Notes: generated from the letters alone by a model not told the origin. A stretch of 64,000 nt of DNA from an uncultured SAR86 cluster bacterium (GCA_902538705.1 CACBGD010000001.1:1-64000); one strand, 5' to 3'. Positions 37,502 to 45,896 are shown, counted from the stretch's first letter. Translations and numbers: made by a program.

Positions 37502-37544
37502 TTTGTCTGCAGGACAAATTGAAGTTAAACTCGGTCGGTTTAAC
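37502..37544 (-). promoter_or_regulatory. Two hairpins between aptamers and receptor start
   Basis: Between the aptamers and the receptor start, two perfect hairpins are present: GTTAAAC/GTTTAAC (arms 37524-37530 and 37538-37544, 7-base loop) and TTTGTC/GACAAA (37502-37507 and 37513-37518, 5-base loop). Neither is followed by a clear U-tract, and neither contains the GGGG ribosome-binding stretch at 37474-37477. They may be part of the expression platform, but the switching mechanism is not visible. Confidence 0.45.
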
Positions 37545-37548
37545 GGTT

Positions 37549-37597
37549 GCGTTCCTTCGGTTTTCACCTACTTCCGTCTCCTAAGAGATGAACGATT
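37549..37597 (-). ncRNA. Glutamine riboswitch aptamer (glnA RNA), receptor-proximal copy
   Basis: Read on the minus strand this has CGUUCA, a short stem UCUC/GAGA with loop UUAG, CGGAAGUA, a stem GGU/ACC with a GAAA loop, then GAAGGAACGC. CGUUC and GAACG (37590-37594 and 37550-37554) pair as the closing P1 stem to form a three-way junction. CGUUCA, CGGAAGUA and GAAGGAACGC match the glutamine (glnA) aptamer consensus as I remember it. A second copy lies directly upstream. Confidence 0.82.
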
Positions 37598-37600
37598 AGC

Positions 37601-37648
37601 GCGTTCCTTCAGCTTTCGCTTACTTCCGACTCCGAAGAGTTGAACGAT
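37601..37648 (-). ncRNA. Glutamine riboswitch aptamer (glnA RNA), receptor-distal copy
   Basis: This copy keeps CGUUCA, CGGAAGUA and GAAGGAACGC exactly, but its stems read ACUC/GAGU with a UUCG loop and AGC/GCU with a GAAA loop. The stem differences from the other copy are paired (three compensating base-pair changes), and the closing stem is CGUUC/GAACG (37642-37646 with 37602-37606). Tandem arrangement is common for this riboswitch class. It precedes the receptor gene in the same direction. Confidence 0.82.
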
Positions 37649-37650
37649 TT

Positions 37651-37839
37651 TAACTCACTATTTACTCAATCACTTGAGCTCCTTTTTAACCATGGAGATG
37701 GTGCAAATTAAATCACAATATAAAATAATACGTTTTAAAATTTAACTTAACAAGGCAGAAATCGATATTAGTGGATATTTTTTGTTTTTTTTTCTTGAAA
37801 AACTAAATTTACTAACTTAAACATGTAAAATCTTAAAAA
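37651..37839. other. AT-rich intergenic upstream region of receptor leader and NCS2 permease
   Basis: This 189-base stretch must hold the minus-strand promoter for the riboswitch-receptor transcript and the plus-strand promoter for the permease. TTGAAA at about 37794 on the plus strand is a possible -35, but the best -10 is poor. I see no gene here. Confidence 0.4.
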
Positions 37840-39129
37840 ATGTTAGAAAAAATCTTTAAACTTGAGTCTAACAACACTTCCTTTAGCAAAGAGGTTTTGG
37901 CTGGATTTACCACCTTTGTGACCATGGCATATATTATCTTTGTGAATCCGCAGATGATGGCAGTAAGTGGAATGGATTTAGGTGCAAGCTTTGTTGGTAC
38001 CTGTCTGGCAGCCTCACTTGCTTGCATAGTAATGGGACTATATTCCAATTGGCCTGTCAGTTTAGCCCCTGGAATGGGATTAAATGCCTTTTTTACTTAT
38101 ACAGTTGTTGGTGAGATGGGATATTCTTGGGAAATAGCTCTTGGGGCAGTTTTTTTAGCAGGTGTTTTATTCTTTATAATGAGCGTAACGCGACTCAGAC
38201 GATGGATGTTAGATAGTATCCCTCTTAATCTTAGGATTGCCATGGGAGCAGGTGTTGGACTCTTTATTGGTTTTATAGGATTAAAAAATGGCGGATTAAT
38301 TGTTGCGAACGATGCTACCTTTCTAAGTCTTGGTGATTTTACAAACCCTGAAACGCTATTGGCAGCATTGGGTTTTTTAATAATCAGCTCCTTGTCGGTA
38401 AGAAATGTTCCTGGGGCTATTCTCGTTGGTGTAATTCTAGTGACAATATCTTCAATTTTTTTTGGGCTAATCGAATTCCGTGGATTAGTTTCTATGCCTC
38501 CAAGTATTGCCCCTACTTTCATGAAAATGGACATAGTCGGTGCATTAGATGTTGCAATGCTGAGCGTGGTTATGTCATTTCTTTTTGTAAATCTTTTTGA
38601 TACTGCCGGTACCCTTTTAGGCGTGGCAAACAGAGCAAAAATCACTGATGAATACGGTAATGCAAAGAACTTTGATAAAGCTCTGAAAGCTGACAGCGGT
38701 TCCAGCATATTTGGTACTTTCTTTGGTTGCTCTCCTGTCACAAGTTATGTCGAGAGTTCAGCCGGAGTTGAGGCTGGAGGTAGAACGGGCTTAACTACGG
38801 TTGTGGTTGGTCTTCTATTTTTAGTAGCTATCTTTTTTTCACCCTTGGCAGCAATAGTTCCAGCCTATGCAACCGCTGGTGCTTTAATTTATGTATCTAT
38901 CTTAATGATGAGCGGTATGGAAAAACTTAACTGGTCTGATTTAACTGAACTCTTGCCAGCATTAGTAATAATAGTAATGATCCCACTTACTTTTTCTATT
39001 GCTAATGGTATTGCTCTCGGATTCTTAGCATATGTTGTCTTAAAAATTTCTATTGGTGAAATAAAAAATATCTCCTCAGGAGCTTGGTTCTTAACTGCTA
39101 TTTTTGTTTCAAAGTTTCTCTTCTTATAA
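37840..39129 (+). CDS. NCS2/AzgA-family purine permease
   Basis: A 429-residue permease with about 12-14 hydrophobic segments. It belongs to the AzgA-type group that imports adenine, guanine or hypoxanthine: EVLAGFTTFVTMAYIIFVNPQ at the N-terminus, PGMGLNAFFTY, and GCSPVTSYVESSAGVEAGGRTGLT in the substrate site. It is transcribed divergently from the TonB receptor with the riboswitch region between them, which supports a joint purine uptake route across both membranes. Confidence 0.92.
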   Translation: MLEKIFKLESNNTSFSKEVLAGFTTFVTMAYIIFVNPQMMAVSGMDLGASFVGTCLAASLACIVMGLYSNWPVSLAPGMGLNAFFTYTVVGEMGYSWEIALGAVFLAGVLFFIMSVTRLRRWMLDSIPLNLRIAMGAGVGLFIGFIGLKNGGLIVANDATFLSLGDFTNPETLLAALGFLIISSLSVRNVPGAILVGVILVTISSIFFGLIEFRGLVSMPPSIAPTFMKMDIVGALDVAMLSVVMSFLFVNLFDTAGTLLGVANRAKITDEYGNAKNFDKALKADSGSSIFGTFFGCSPVTSYVESSAGVEAGGRTGLTTVVVGLLFLVAIFFSPLAAIVPAYATAGALIYVSILMMSGMEKLNWSDLTELLPALVIIVMIPLTFSIANGIALGFLAYVVLKISIGEIKNISSGAWFLTAIFVSKFLFL

Positions 39130-39130
39130 A

Positions 39131-40657
39131 ATGCTGCATAATTTTTCGAGGATTTTTATCATCCTTCTCAGTTTTGCGGTCTATGGGTCATCAGACCCAA
39201 ATCCAACTTTATTTGTTGAAGAGACAAAACTTGTAGGTAGCTTTCATGAGAATGGAGAAGTTGAAATGTTTCTTGGCTTACCCTTCGCTAGACCTCCCAT
39301 TGGTGAGATGAGATGGAAAAAACCGCATCCTTGGATGCCAATTCCTGATGAAGAAATTTATGTCAACAAATTTAAACCAGCTTGTTTTCAAAATCAAAGA
39401 ATTGTTCTTTGGTATAAAAGATTAATTCAAGATTTTGGAGGTGATCCAAACACTTTTGCAGTCCCAGATTTCAGTGAAGATTGTTTATATTTAAATTTAT
39501 GGCGACCAAAAGGTAAAAAAAATAATTTGCCTGTAATTGTTTATATCCACGGCGGCAGCAATAAGGCTGGATGGGCATATGAGCCAAATTATCTAGGTCA
39601 TAATATTGCTAATAAAGACTTTATTCTAATAAGTGTTCCATACCGTTTAGGAGTTTTTGGATTTTTTTCTCATCCTGAAGTTGAAAGTCCAAATCTAGCT
39701 CTTTTTGATCAAATTTTGGCTCTTGAGTGGATAAGTAAATATGTCTCTTCTTTTGGGGGAGATCCCTCAAATATTACTTTAATTGGCGAATCAGCAGGTG
39801 CTGGAGGAATAAGTCACCTTATAGCCTCTCCACTAACTGAGGGTTTATTTCAAAGAGCTGTTCATCAAAGTGGGGGTTCTTCCTTTACTTATCCAACTTC
39901 AGCTTCTGAGGTAAAAAACCTTGCAAATGAATTTAGTAAATCTTTCCAAGACTCATCAATTAAGAATCTAAGGACTATAAGTGCTGAAGAAATACTTAAA
40001 ATTTCTGAAAAAATTTATGCAAACCATTATTTCAATTATGTTAATGATAATTTATCTTTAAATGAGCATTTGTCTGAATCCTATAAAGAGGGAAAAATTC
40101 AAAGTGTTGACTTGATTATTGGATCTAATAATGATGAGTGGTCCTTATATTTTGATGGCAATGTTGATATTGAGCTCTGGCTAGATCAGGAAACATCACA
40201 AGAGAAAAAAGTTAAACTCTTAACACTTCTCGAAGATATCGATGATCCTGTAAGAAAAATGGATCTATTAATAACAGCAAAGAATTTTGTTTGTCCTTCT
40301 TTGTTTATGGCTAAAAGTTTAAAAAATAAAGGCAAAAAAACTTGGGTTTATCAATTTAATAGAGTTAGGGATGACGAGTTAGCAAAAAAATATGGGGCAT
40401 TCCACGGTGCTGAACTACCTTATGTTTTCGATACTCATGATGATTGGCTTCCTACAAATGATGCGGATAAGGAGCTTACTGAAGTAATTCAGTCTTATTG
40501 GTTGTCCTTCGCAAGAACTGGCAATCCTAATAATGCCAATAACGTTATTTGGCCAGAATATATATCAAGTGATGACTCAAGTATTGTTCTTGATACTGAG
40601 GTCTTATCTAGGGGCCATGAAAGCTCTGAGATATGTAAAATAATGGACTTGTTTTAA
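39131..40657 (+). CDS. Exported carboxylesterase type B
   Basis: A type-B carboxylesterase of about 508 residues with a signal peptide (MLHNFSRIFIILLSFAVYGSS). The nucleophile elbow is GESAGAGG, the oxyanion hole YIHGGSN, and the catalytic His is in FHGAELPYVF; the acid is in the SNNDEW stretch. It likely hydrolyses esters outside the inner membrane. The start at 39131 is chosen because it follows the permease stop by one base. The convergent end overlaps the acyltransferase gene by 4 bases. Confidence 0.92.
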   Translation: MLHNFSRIFIILLSFAVYGSSDPNPTLFVEETKLVGSFHENGEVEMFLGLPFARPPIGEMRWKKPHPWMPIPDEEIYVNKFKPACFQNQRIVLWYKRLIQDFGGDPNTFAVPDFSEDCLYLNLWRPKGKKNNLPVIVYIHGGSNKAGWAYEPNYLGHNIANKDFILISVPYRLGVFGFFSHPEVESPNLALFDQILALEWISKYVSSFGGDPSNITLIGESAGAGGISHLIASPLTEGLFQRAVHQSGGSSFTYPTSASEVKNLANEFSKSFQDSSIKNLRTISAEEILKISEKIYANHYFNYVNDNLSLNEHLSESYKEGKIQSVDLIIGSNNDEWSLYFDGNVDIELWLDQETSQEKKVKLLTLLEDIDDPVRKMDLLITAKNFVCPSLFMAKSLKNKGKKTWVYQFNRVRDDELAKKYGAFHGAELPYVFDTHDDWLPTNDADKELTEVIQSYWLSFARTGNPNNANNVIWPEYISSDDSSIVLDTEVLSRGHESSEICKIMDLF

Positions 40658-41244
40658 AAGTTTGCAGGGTTCTTGGGTGTAAAGGCATTATAGTATTCTT
40701 TAATACTTAATATGTCTTTCTTGTCGTCTCCTGTGGGTATAAACTCTTTTCCAAAAACTAATTCTTTCTTAAGAAAGTCTAGGGAAACCAGTACTACGCC
40801 TGAATTAAGTTCTTTTGCAATTCTTAAGAATCCAGTTTTCCACTCATCTACTTTTGAGCGTGTTCCCTCAGGCGCAAGACCAATCAGTCCATTTTTTTTA
40901 TCTTCAATTTGCCTTAAAAGGTCTTTAATCAGTCCGCCTGGTTTTGATCTATCAACGGGAATGCCTCCCATGTATTTCATAAATCTTCCAAGTAAGCCCT
41001 TAAAAACTGTATGTTTGCCAATAAAATATACCTTTAGATCTATAGCAGCAATTGCGGCCAGACCAACTACAGCATCCCAGTTAGAGGTATGTGGCGCAAC
41101 AATGGCAACAAATTTCTTGTTCTCATAGACATCTGAGATGTGACCCTTGATCTTCCATCCAGAAGCTTTGATTATAATTTTGCCTAGCCATTGGAATGGT
41201 TTTGGCCTATTTGCTTTATAGCTGTTTGGAAACTTGAATTTCAT
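40654..41244 (-). CDS. 1-acyl-sn-glycerol-3-phosphate acyltransferase-family protein
   Basis: A PlsC-type acyltransferase of 196 residues. The HX4D motif reads HTSNWD (about residue 52), followed by GGIPVDRSKPGG and LAPEGTRS, the usual NTP-like PlsC motif III. It is shorter than PlsC of E. coli and could act on lyso-phospholipid or another lipid. Confidence 0.88.
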   Translation of the reverse strand: MKFKFPNSYKANRPKPFQWLGKIIIKASGWKIKGHISDVYENKKFVAIVAPHTSNWDAVVGLAAIAAIDLKVYFIGKHTVFKGLLGRFMKYMGGIPVDRSKPGGLIKDLLRQIEDKKNGLIGLAPEGTRSKVDEWKTGFLRIAKELNSGVVLVSLDFLKKELVFGKEFIPTGDDKKDILSIKEYYNAFTPKNPANF

Positions 41245-41307
41245 AGTTCACATTATAAGGTTTTTTACTGACATTCCTTCTTTTTTTAGAAGCTCTGCCT
41301 TTAGCAT

Positions 41308-42147
41308 TTATTTAATGTGTTCAATTAAAAGCGTTGGCACATTGCAGGTATGAGATTTAATGGTTGCTACCAAAGTTCCTTTCTTAAGTCCTTTTTTGAT
41401 TGGTGTAACATCAATATTTTTGTTTATTAATCTTTTATGAGCTTCTTCTATTGATTCAACTACCCAAGCAAGTCCCCACAGCTCATCAGCTGATTCTGCT
41501 TTATCTTTCTGTTCTATAACCTCAATTGTTGTTGCATTTGTTCTGAAAAAAAGCATTCTTCTCTTCCAGTGCTCTATTGTTGTGTCTAAAGCTAGTCTTA
41601 TTTTATAAATATCTCTATAAATGCTTACAAAATTATCGGCGTCTTTAGTATTAATTACCACATGATCAAGGCTTCTGACAAAAGATTTATCATCATGCTC
41701 ATACTTTGTAAGGCTTCCTTCGGTGTGCTCAATAATAAATACAAAAAGCTCTCTGCTAAGGTTTTTTGGTAAAAAAATATTCTTCCATTTATGCTTCTCT
41801 CCATCTATATCATTTATTGCTTGTCCAGAAGTTATCTCCACTCCTTCTATATTCTTGGCTAAATTTTCTTTTACAACTTCCGCGTTATCTGTGCCTAATG
41901 CAATCCCAGCCAAGTGATCCCCTTTTTGTTCAATCAAAGGTTTTATAAAGTCTGTTCCTGGCCCATCTTCGTGAGGTGATATTAATTCTAAGTATGTATT
42001 CTCAAGATTAAATAATACATTTCTTGTTCCGAGTTCATTATGTCTTCCTCTCCAGCATGGGGAGATACCAAAAATTTTTTTATAGTTATCTGTGGCTTGA
42101 TCCAGATCACTTACTGCGATTATTAGGTGATCAACTGATGAAATCAT
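41308..42147 (-). CDS. VOC/glyoxalase-like domain protein
   Basis: A 279-residue protein with two VOC-type halves. The N-terminal SSVDHLIIAVSDLDQATDNYKKIFGI and the second start at SLDHVVINTKDADNFVSIYRDI show the repeat. A glyoxalase-like (Glyoxalase_3) role is possible; the metal ligands are only partly clear. It overlaps the nucleosidase gene by 4 bases, so they may be one operon. Confidence 0.8.
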   Translation of the reverse strand: MISSVDHLIIAVSDLDQATDNYKKIFGISPCWRGRHNELGTRNVLFNLENTYLELISPHEDGPGTDFIKPLIEQKGDHLAGIALGTDNAEVVKENLAKNIEGVEITSGQAINDIDGEKHKWKNIFLPKNLSRELFVFIIEHTEGSLTKYEHDDKSFVRSLDHVVINTKDADNFVSIYRDIYKIRLALDTTIEHWKRRMLFFRTNATTIEVIEQKDKAESADELWGLAWVVESIEEAHKRLINKNIDVTPIKKGLKKGTLVATIKSHTCNVPTLLIEHIK

Positions 42148-42686
42148 TGGTTCTCTAATTTATTTATTGTTTCTATAAAAACCTTACTACCAAGTGAAAC
42201 ATTTTCTACCCAATCATTTTTTGCTTCATTGTCAGCATTGTCTGAAATAAACTTAAAACACCTAAAGTCAATACTTTCTAGCTTGCATACTTTTGCAATA
42301 GCAAAAGCTTCCATATCAACAATATCTGTTTGTAATCTTGGAGTACTAGTTACAAATTTGTCTCCTGAGCCGCAAGTTACACCCTGTCTTCCAAAAGTTA
42401 TCTCAATGTCATTCTCAAATGGAGTTTGCCCAATTTCGAAACCAAGTGGGGAAGCATCCATATCTCTTTGAAGAAATTTTGAAACCTCAACCAGCCCTTT
42501 TATGTTTGGGTCCAAAGATCCAGCTGTTCCAAAATTTATAACTATATCAGGTGAATATTTTTGTATGGCCTTCAGTGTGTTGAAAGCGGCATTTACTTTA
42601 CCTACTCCAATATATTCAATTTGTAGATTAGGTAAATCAGTTCTTTTGAGCTCGTCTTCAATAGCTACCAAGATTAGTATCTTCAT
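42144..42686 (-). CDS. MTA/SAH nucleosidase-like phosphorylase-family protein
   Basis: A purine nucleosidase-fold protein of about 180 residues. The start at 42686 (MKILILVAIEDEL) has a GGGAG ribosome-binding site just upstream; an earlier ATG at 42719 would add unlikely residues. The core has VINFGTAGSL and the C-terminal VDMEAFAIAKV, whose Glu is the ribose-binding residue. SDNADNEA holds the likely catalytic Asp. It is shorter than the E. coli enzyme. Confidence 0.85.
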   Translation of the reverse strand: MKILILVAIEDELKRTDLPNLQIEYIGVGKVNAAFNTLKAIQKYSPDIVINFGTAGSLDPNIKGLVEVSKFLQRDMDASPLGFEIGQTPFENDIEITFGRQGVTCGSGDKFVTSTPRLQTDIVDMEAFAIAKVCKLESIDFRCFKFISDNADNEAKNDWVENVSLGSKVFIETINKLENQ

Positions 42687-42764
42687 TTCCAATCTCCCTT
42701 TCTTCCGGAAAGATCCCATTCTATTCTTGAGTTCATTAACTGTATCCTTTTATTAACATATCTT

Positions 42765-43091
42765 TTAATTTACTGATTTATAAATATTAACAATCGTAAC
42801 ACCAACAACAATTAAAAATAGTCCAACTATTGATTGCCAACTAAGAGTTTGCTTGTAAAAGATGTAACTAAGTAATGCTACTGTGAAAACTCCCATACCT
42901 GACCAGGTGGCATAAACAACTGATAGAGGTAGTTTTTGTGTAACTATAGCAAGGAAATAAAAAGATATGCCATATGAGAAAAGTAAGATTGAGCTTGGCA
43001 GCAGCTTAGTAAAGTTTTGTGAGACGGGAAGGAGCATGGTTCCTATAACCTCAAATATTATTGCTAAGAAAAGAACAATATATGGGTTCAT
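42765..43091 (-). CDS. SMR-family efflux protein (EmrE/SugE-like)
   Basis: A small multidrug-resistance protein of 108 residues with four transmembrane helices. The essential glutamate is in FLAIIFEVIGTM (Glu14), and AYAIWSG-type sequence appears as VYATWSGMGVF. It exports cationic compounds by proton exchange; the substrate is unknown. Confidence 0.92.
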   Translation of the reverse strand: MNPYIVLFLAIIFEVIGTMLLPVSQNFTKLLPSSILLFSYGISFYFLAIVTQKLPLSVVYATWSGMGVFTVALLSYIFYKQTLSWQSIVGLFLIVVGVTIVNIYKSVN

Positions 43092-43109
43092 TCAGAATTT
43101 ATATTCTTG

Positions 43110-43508
43110 CTAAATAACATCATGACAATCACAATCAAGCTCTTTACATAACTGAAAGTTCCTCATATGGGCATAGACTACAAGGGCTGATCCCATTAAA
43201 GTAAAAATAATTACATTTAACTCTGTAAGGAAGCTTTCTGATAATGCTGTAGCAGTTAAAACACCTAGCCCTAAAATCCCAAGCAGAAATACTGCAAAAT
43301 TATTGTGATTTGAGACTCCTGTGAAAAGAGCATAAGTGCTAATAGGAATAGCAAGAAATAGAATAGCCCAATGAATAAACTCATTGTCTATAGAAATAGC
43401 TAATGCACCTGAAGTAACAATAAAAAAAGATGGCACTAATAAACAATGTAGTGCACATGCTATTGATAATCCAGCTGCTAATTTGTCACTATTTGGATGG
43501 GTTTTCAT
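43110..43508 (-). CDS. MerC-domain membrane protein
   Basis: A 132-residue MerC-family membrane protein with about four helices. SIACALHCLLVP carries the typical cysteine pair in the first helix, and the C-terminus has CKELDCDCHD. MerC proteins transport mercury in resistance operons, but chromosomal ones without other mer genes, as here, are often of unknown role. Confidence 0.82.
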   Translation of the reverse strand: MKTHPNSDKLAAGLSIACALHCLLVPSFFIVTSGALAISIDNEFIHWAILFLAIPISTYALFTGVSNHNNFAVFLLGILGLGVLTATALSESFLTELNVIIFTLMGSALVVYAHMRNFQLCKELDCDCHDVI

Positions 43509-43557
43509 GATTACAATATTATACTTTACCAGTTTCCGACTATTTTCTTCTGCTATT

Positions 43558-44592
43558 TTAATTTGGTAATTTCGTAATCCACTCTCTTAGCATTTCAACT
43601 GCTTCTTGGTGAGTTAATACTCTACCTGACTCAGGCATCATAATCCCGGGATCCATTGATTGCATTCTATATAACAGAATAGATTCATCAGGTTTACCAG
43701 GAACAATTGAATATTTATTGCCTCCACTTCCTCTTCCTGTTGCGACAGGTTTTTTGTAAATCCCAAGATTGATATCTCTTGTTTCAACAAGGTTAAGGTA
43801 TAATCCGGTTGAGTTTGCATTACCAGTTGCTGAATGACAATGGCCACAATTCACATCTAGATATGACCTTGCTCTATCGTCTATGTTTTGGGTCTCATCA
43901 CTCCAGTCAACTGGTGAAACTAAATCCTGTGGAAAAGCATTGATAATTTCTTTTTTCATCCAATAGGCAAGTTGATTGAACTCTCCTTCTTCATAACTAA
44001 AATCTTTATTTATATTTTTCGCTTTTGGGCCTATAGGAGTTATAACGTCTTTAGCAGCATGACATTCTTTACATTGATTTACATTTGGAACTCTATAACG
44101 CACCTGTCTTTGATCTCCCATAAAATCTATCCAAGAAGCATTGATAGTCTTTCCTGCTATTTTTTTATAGGCTTCATTTTGTTCTTCGTTCCAAGCATAG
44201 GAGACTCCCTCCCAGCCATCTTTTTTTCTTAACAACAATCTAGTTTCTAAAAGTTGTTTACCCAAGTCAGGATTTCTTTCATCAATAGGATAATAAAAAG
44301 TTTTTATTAATGCTGAGCCTTCAGGAAAGTCGAATACCCAATCTTTCACATATGTTGCATTAGCATGATCTGGTACATATACCCAGCGTTGCTTATATGA
44401 GTAATCTGAAAATAAAGTTGATATTAATTCGTAAGGAATGACTTTTTTATGAGGTTCTTGGGCAGAGTAATCAATAAAAAATCCGAATTCTGATAATTTC
44501 TCTGGAAAGGAATCAGCTAAAATTAAATTGTTGTTTACAGAGAAGGTGTTAGTGCTGAATATAAATAATAAAAAACAAAAAAAACTTCTCAT
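43558..44592 (-). CDS. Diheme c-type cytochrome (SO2930/HNE_0200 family)
   Basis: An exported 344-residue protein with two heme motifs, CKECH (about 177-181) and CGHCH (about 249-253). A signal peptide covers about residues 1-18. It resembles the family that is found beside the parallel beta-helix protein, and that partner is indeed the next upstream gene. The function of the pair is unknown; electron transfer in the periplasm is likely. Confidence 0.85.
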   Translation of the reverse strand: MRSFFCFLLFIFSTNTFSVNNNLILADSFPEKLSEFGFFIDYSAQEPHKKVIPYELISTLFSDYSYKQRWVYVPDHANATYVKDWVFDFPEGSALIKTFYYPIDERNPDLGKQLLETRLLLRKKDGWEGVSYAWNEEQNEAYKKIAGKTINASWIDFMGDQRQVRYRVPNVNQCKECHAAKDVITPIGPKAKNINKDFSYEEGEFNQLAYWMKKEIINAFPQDLVSPVDWSDETQNIDDRARSYLDVNCGHCHSATGNANSTGLYLNLVETRDINLGIYKKPVATGRGSGGNKYSIVPGKPDESILLYRMQSMDPGIMMPESGRVLTHQEAVEMLREWITKLPN

Positions 44593-44597
44593 TTCTG

Positions 44598-45815
44598 TTA
44601 ATAAGTCTCTATCTTTATCTCTTTAAGAGGAGATATCTTACCCTTAAAGTCTTCTTTGTTTGTGTTGGTTGGATCAGAAAATCCGAGCATGTACTTAATT
44701 GGCTTGATTGTTAAAAATCTTGCATTTTCCTCTTTAATGATTAATTTTTCATCATCAGGCTGACCAAATATTATTTGTGACAGGGGAACAACCCCATCCC
44801 AGAATATATCTGGCATATTTCCGCCACTTATTTCGAAGAGGGCTTTAGCTAAGTCTCCTGTTTCAATATCTGGATCAAAGCCACTCGGACCATAAGTATT
44901 TCCATGTACCTGAATATTTTTTGGGTGTGGATAGTAATTAGGATCATCTGTTTCATCACCATAGGAAACTATTGAAAGATTTACCGTACCATTTCCACTT
45001 ATCAGGTTATTAAATATCTCAACGTCTGAATTTGCCATAATAATTATGCCGGTTCCTCTTGGAACTTCCCCAACGATATTCCCCTCAGGTGCAAAGTTAT
45101 CTGTATCATTATCAATCGATTTATTATCAAAGACTCTTATGTGATGACCGCCTTGCTGAGGCAGATCTGGTAGATCAAAAACAAGGATGCCGCCTGTATT
45201 ATGCGAAGCTAAATTGTTGTAGACATCTGCATAGTAGGAGTTCTCAATCTCAATTCCTGCAACATTGAACTGAGCGATGCTATTCCTAACGATAATGTTT
45301 TTAGATTGTCCAACATATATGCCTGCATCAGAAGCACCGATAGCAACACAACCATCAATTAAAACATCTTCCGATTCAACAGGATAAAATCCATAAGCTC
45401 CATTTGTGCTCTTGGGTCCACCAGTCCACTCAGTTTTAAGATTTATCATGCTGATACCTTTAGCACCAATAACTTTAAGAGCATCTCCCTTTGCATCTAG
45501 TATTGAAAAATCAGTTAATGTCACCCTATCTGATGTGACCAGTAGGCCTTGGGCGCCAGATTGTTGATTCTTGAAATCTAAGATTGTATTTTCTATTCCT
45601 TCGCCTTTGACAGTTACATCACTTACATCTAAGGAAAGCCCATCTTCAAATTCATAATAGCCACTTTTGATTATTAGAGTATCGCCACGCTCCATAAGTA
45701 TCATCGCTTCCTGGATTCTCTCTTGTGCATAAGGGCCAGGATCTATGAATACCTCTTTTGAATAAAGGTTAAAGCATAATAATAAAGGGATAGAAAAGAA
45801 TAGATTTCTTTTCAC
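44598..45815 (-). CDS. Exported parallel beta-helix protein (SO2929-type)
   Basis: About 405 residues from a GTG at 45815 (an ATG at 45893 would lengthen it but gives an odd N-terminus). A signal peptide is followed by right-handed beta-helix repeats with GASDAGIYVGQSKNIIVRN, NVAGIEIENSYYADVYNN and GGILVFDLPDLPQQGGHH, which match the family that pairs with the diheme cytochrome. A short Cys-rich ORF ends 13 bases upstream. Function unknown. Confidence 0.83.
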   Translation of the reverse strand: MKRNLFFSIPLLLCFNLYSKEVFIDPGPYAQERIQEAMILMERGDTLIIKSGYYEFEDGLSLDVSDVTVKGEGIENTILDFKNQQSGAQGLLVTSDRVTLTDFSILDAKGDALKVIGAKGISMINLKTEWTGGPKSTNGAYGFYPVESEDVLIDGCVAIGASDAGIYVGQSKNIIVRNSIAQFNVAGIEIENSYYADVYNNLASHNTGGILVFDLPDLPQQGGHHIRVFDNKSIDNDTDNFAPEGNIVGEVPRGTGIIIMANSDVEIFNNLISGNGTVNLSIVSYGDETDDPNYYPHPKNIQVHGNTYGPSGFDPDIETGDLAKALFEISGGNMPDIFWDGVVPLSQIIFGQPDDEKLIIKEENARFLTIKPIKYMLGFSDPTNTNKEDFKGKISPLKEIKIETY

Positions 45816-45828
45816 TTTTTTTAAGATT

Positions 45829-45876
45829 CTACTTCGAGCAGCAGGAGCACTCGCAGCAATCACAACAATCACACAT
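45829..45876 (-). CDS. Possible Cys-rich leader peptide, 15 residues
   Basis: An ATG-started mini-ORF encodes MCDCCDCCECSCCSK, with 8 cysteines. It lies in a different frame from the possible N-terminal extension of the beta-helix gene and ends 13 bases before the GTG start. It could be a leader peptide or a metal-binding peptide, but the DNA is repetitive (TGTGATTGTTG-like), no strong ribosome site is seen, and chance is possible. Confidence 0.4.
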   Translation of the reverse strand: MCDCCDCCECSCCSK

Positions 45877-45896
45877 GCGAACATTATAAACAAAAT

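Noticed and set aside
37520-37548. A third glutamine aptamer
   Set aside because: The stretch has a simple hairpin but none of the conserved junction sequences of the two real copies.
37549-37652. Tandem repeat as a mobile or simple repeat
   Set aside because: The differences between copies are paired within stems, which fits an RNA element rather than a decaying DNA repeat.
38097-38741. Long 214-codon minus-strand reading frame
   Set aside because: It lies wholly inside the well-supported NCS2 permease gene on the other strand, and its composition is a mirror of membrane-protein codons.
45816-45893. N-terminal extension of the beta-helix protein from the ATG at 45893
   Set aside because: The added residues (Ala- and Val-rich, followed by a second signal-like segment) are unlike the family; the GTG at 45815 gives one clean signal peptide. 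This is not fully settled.
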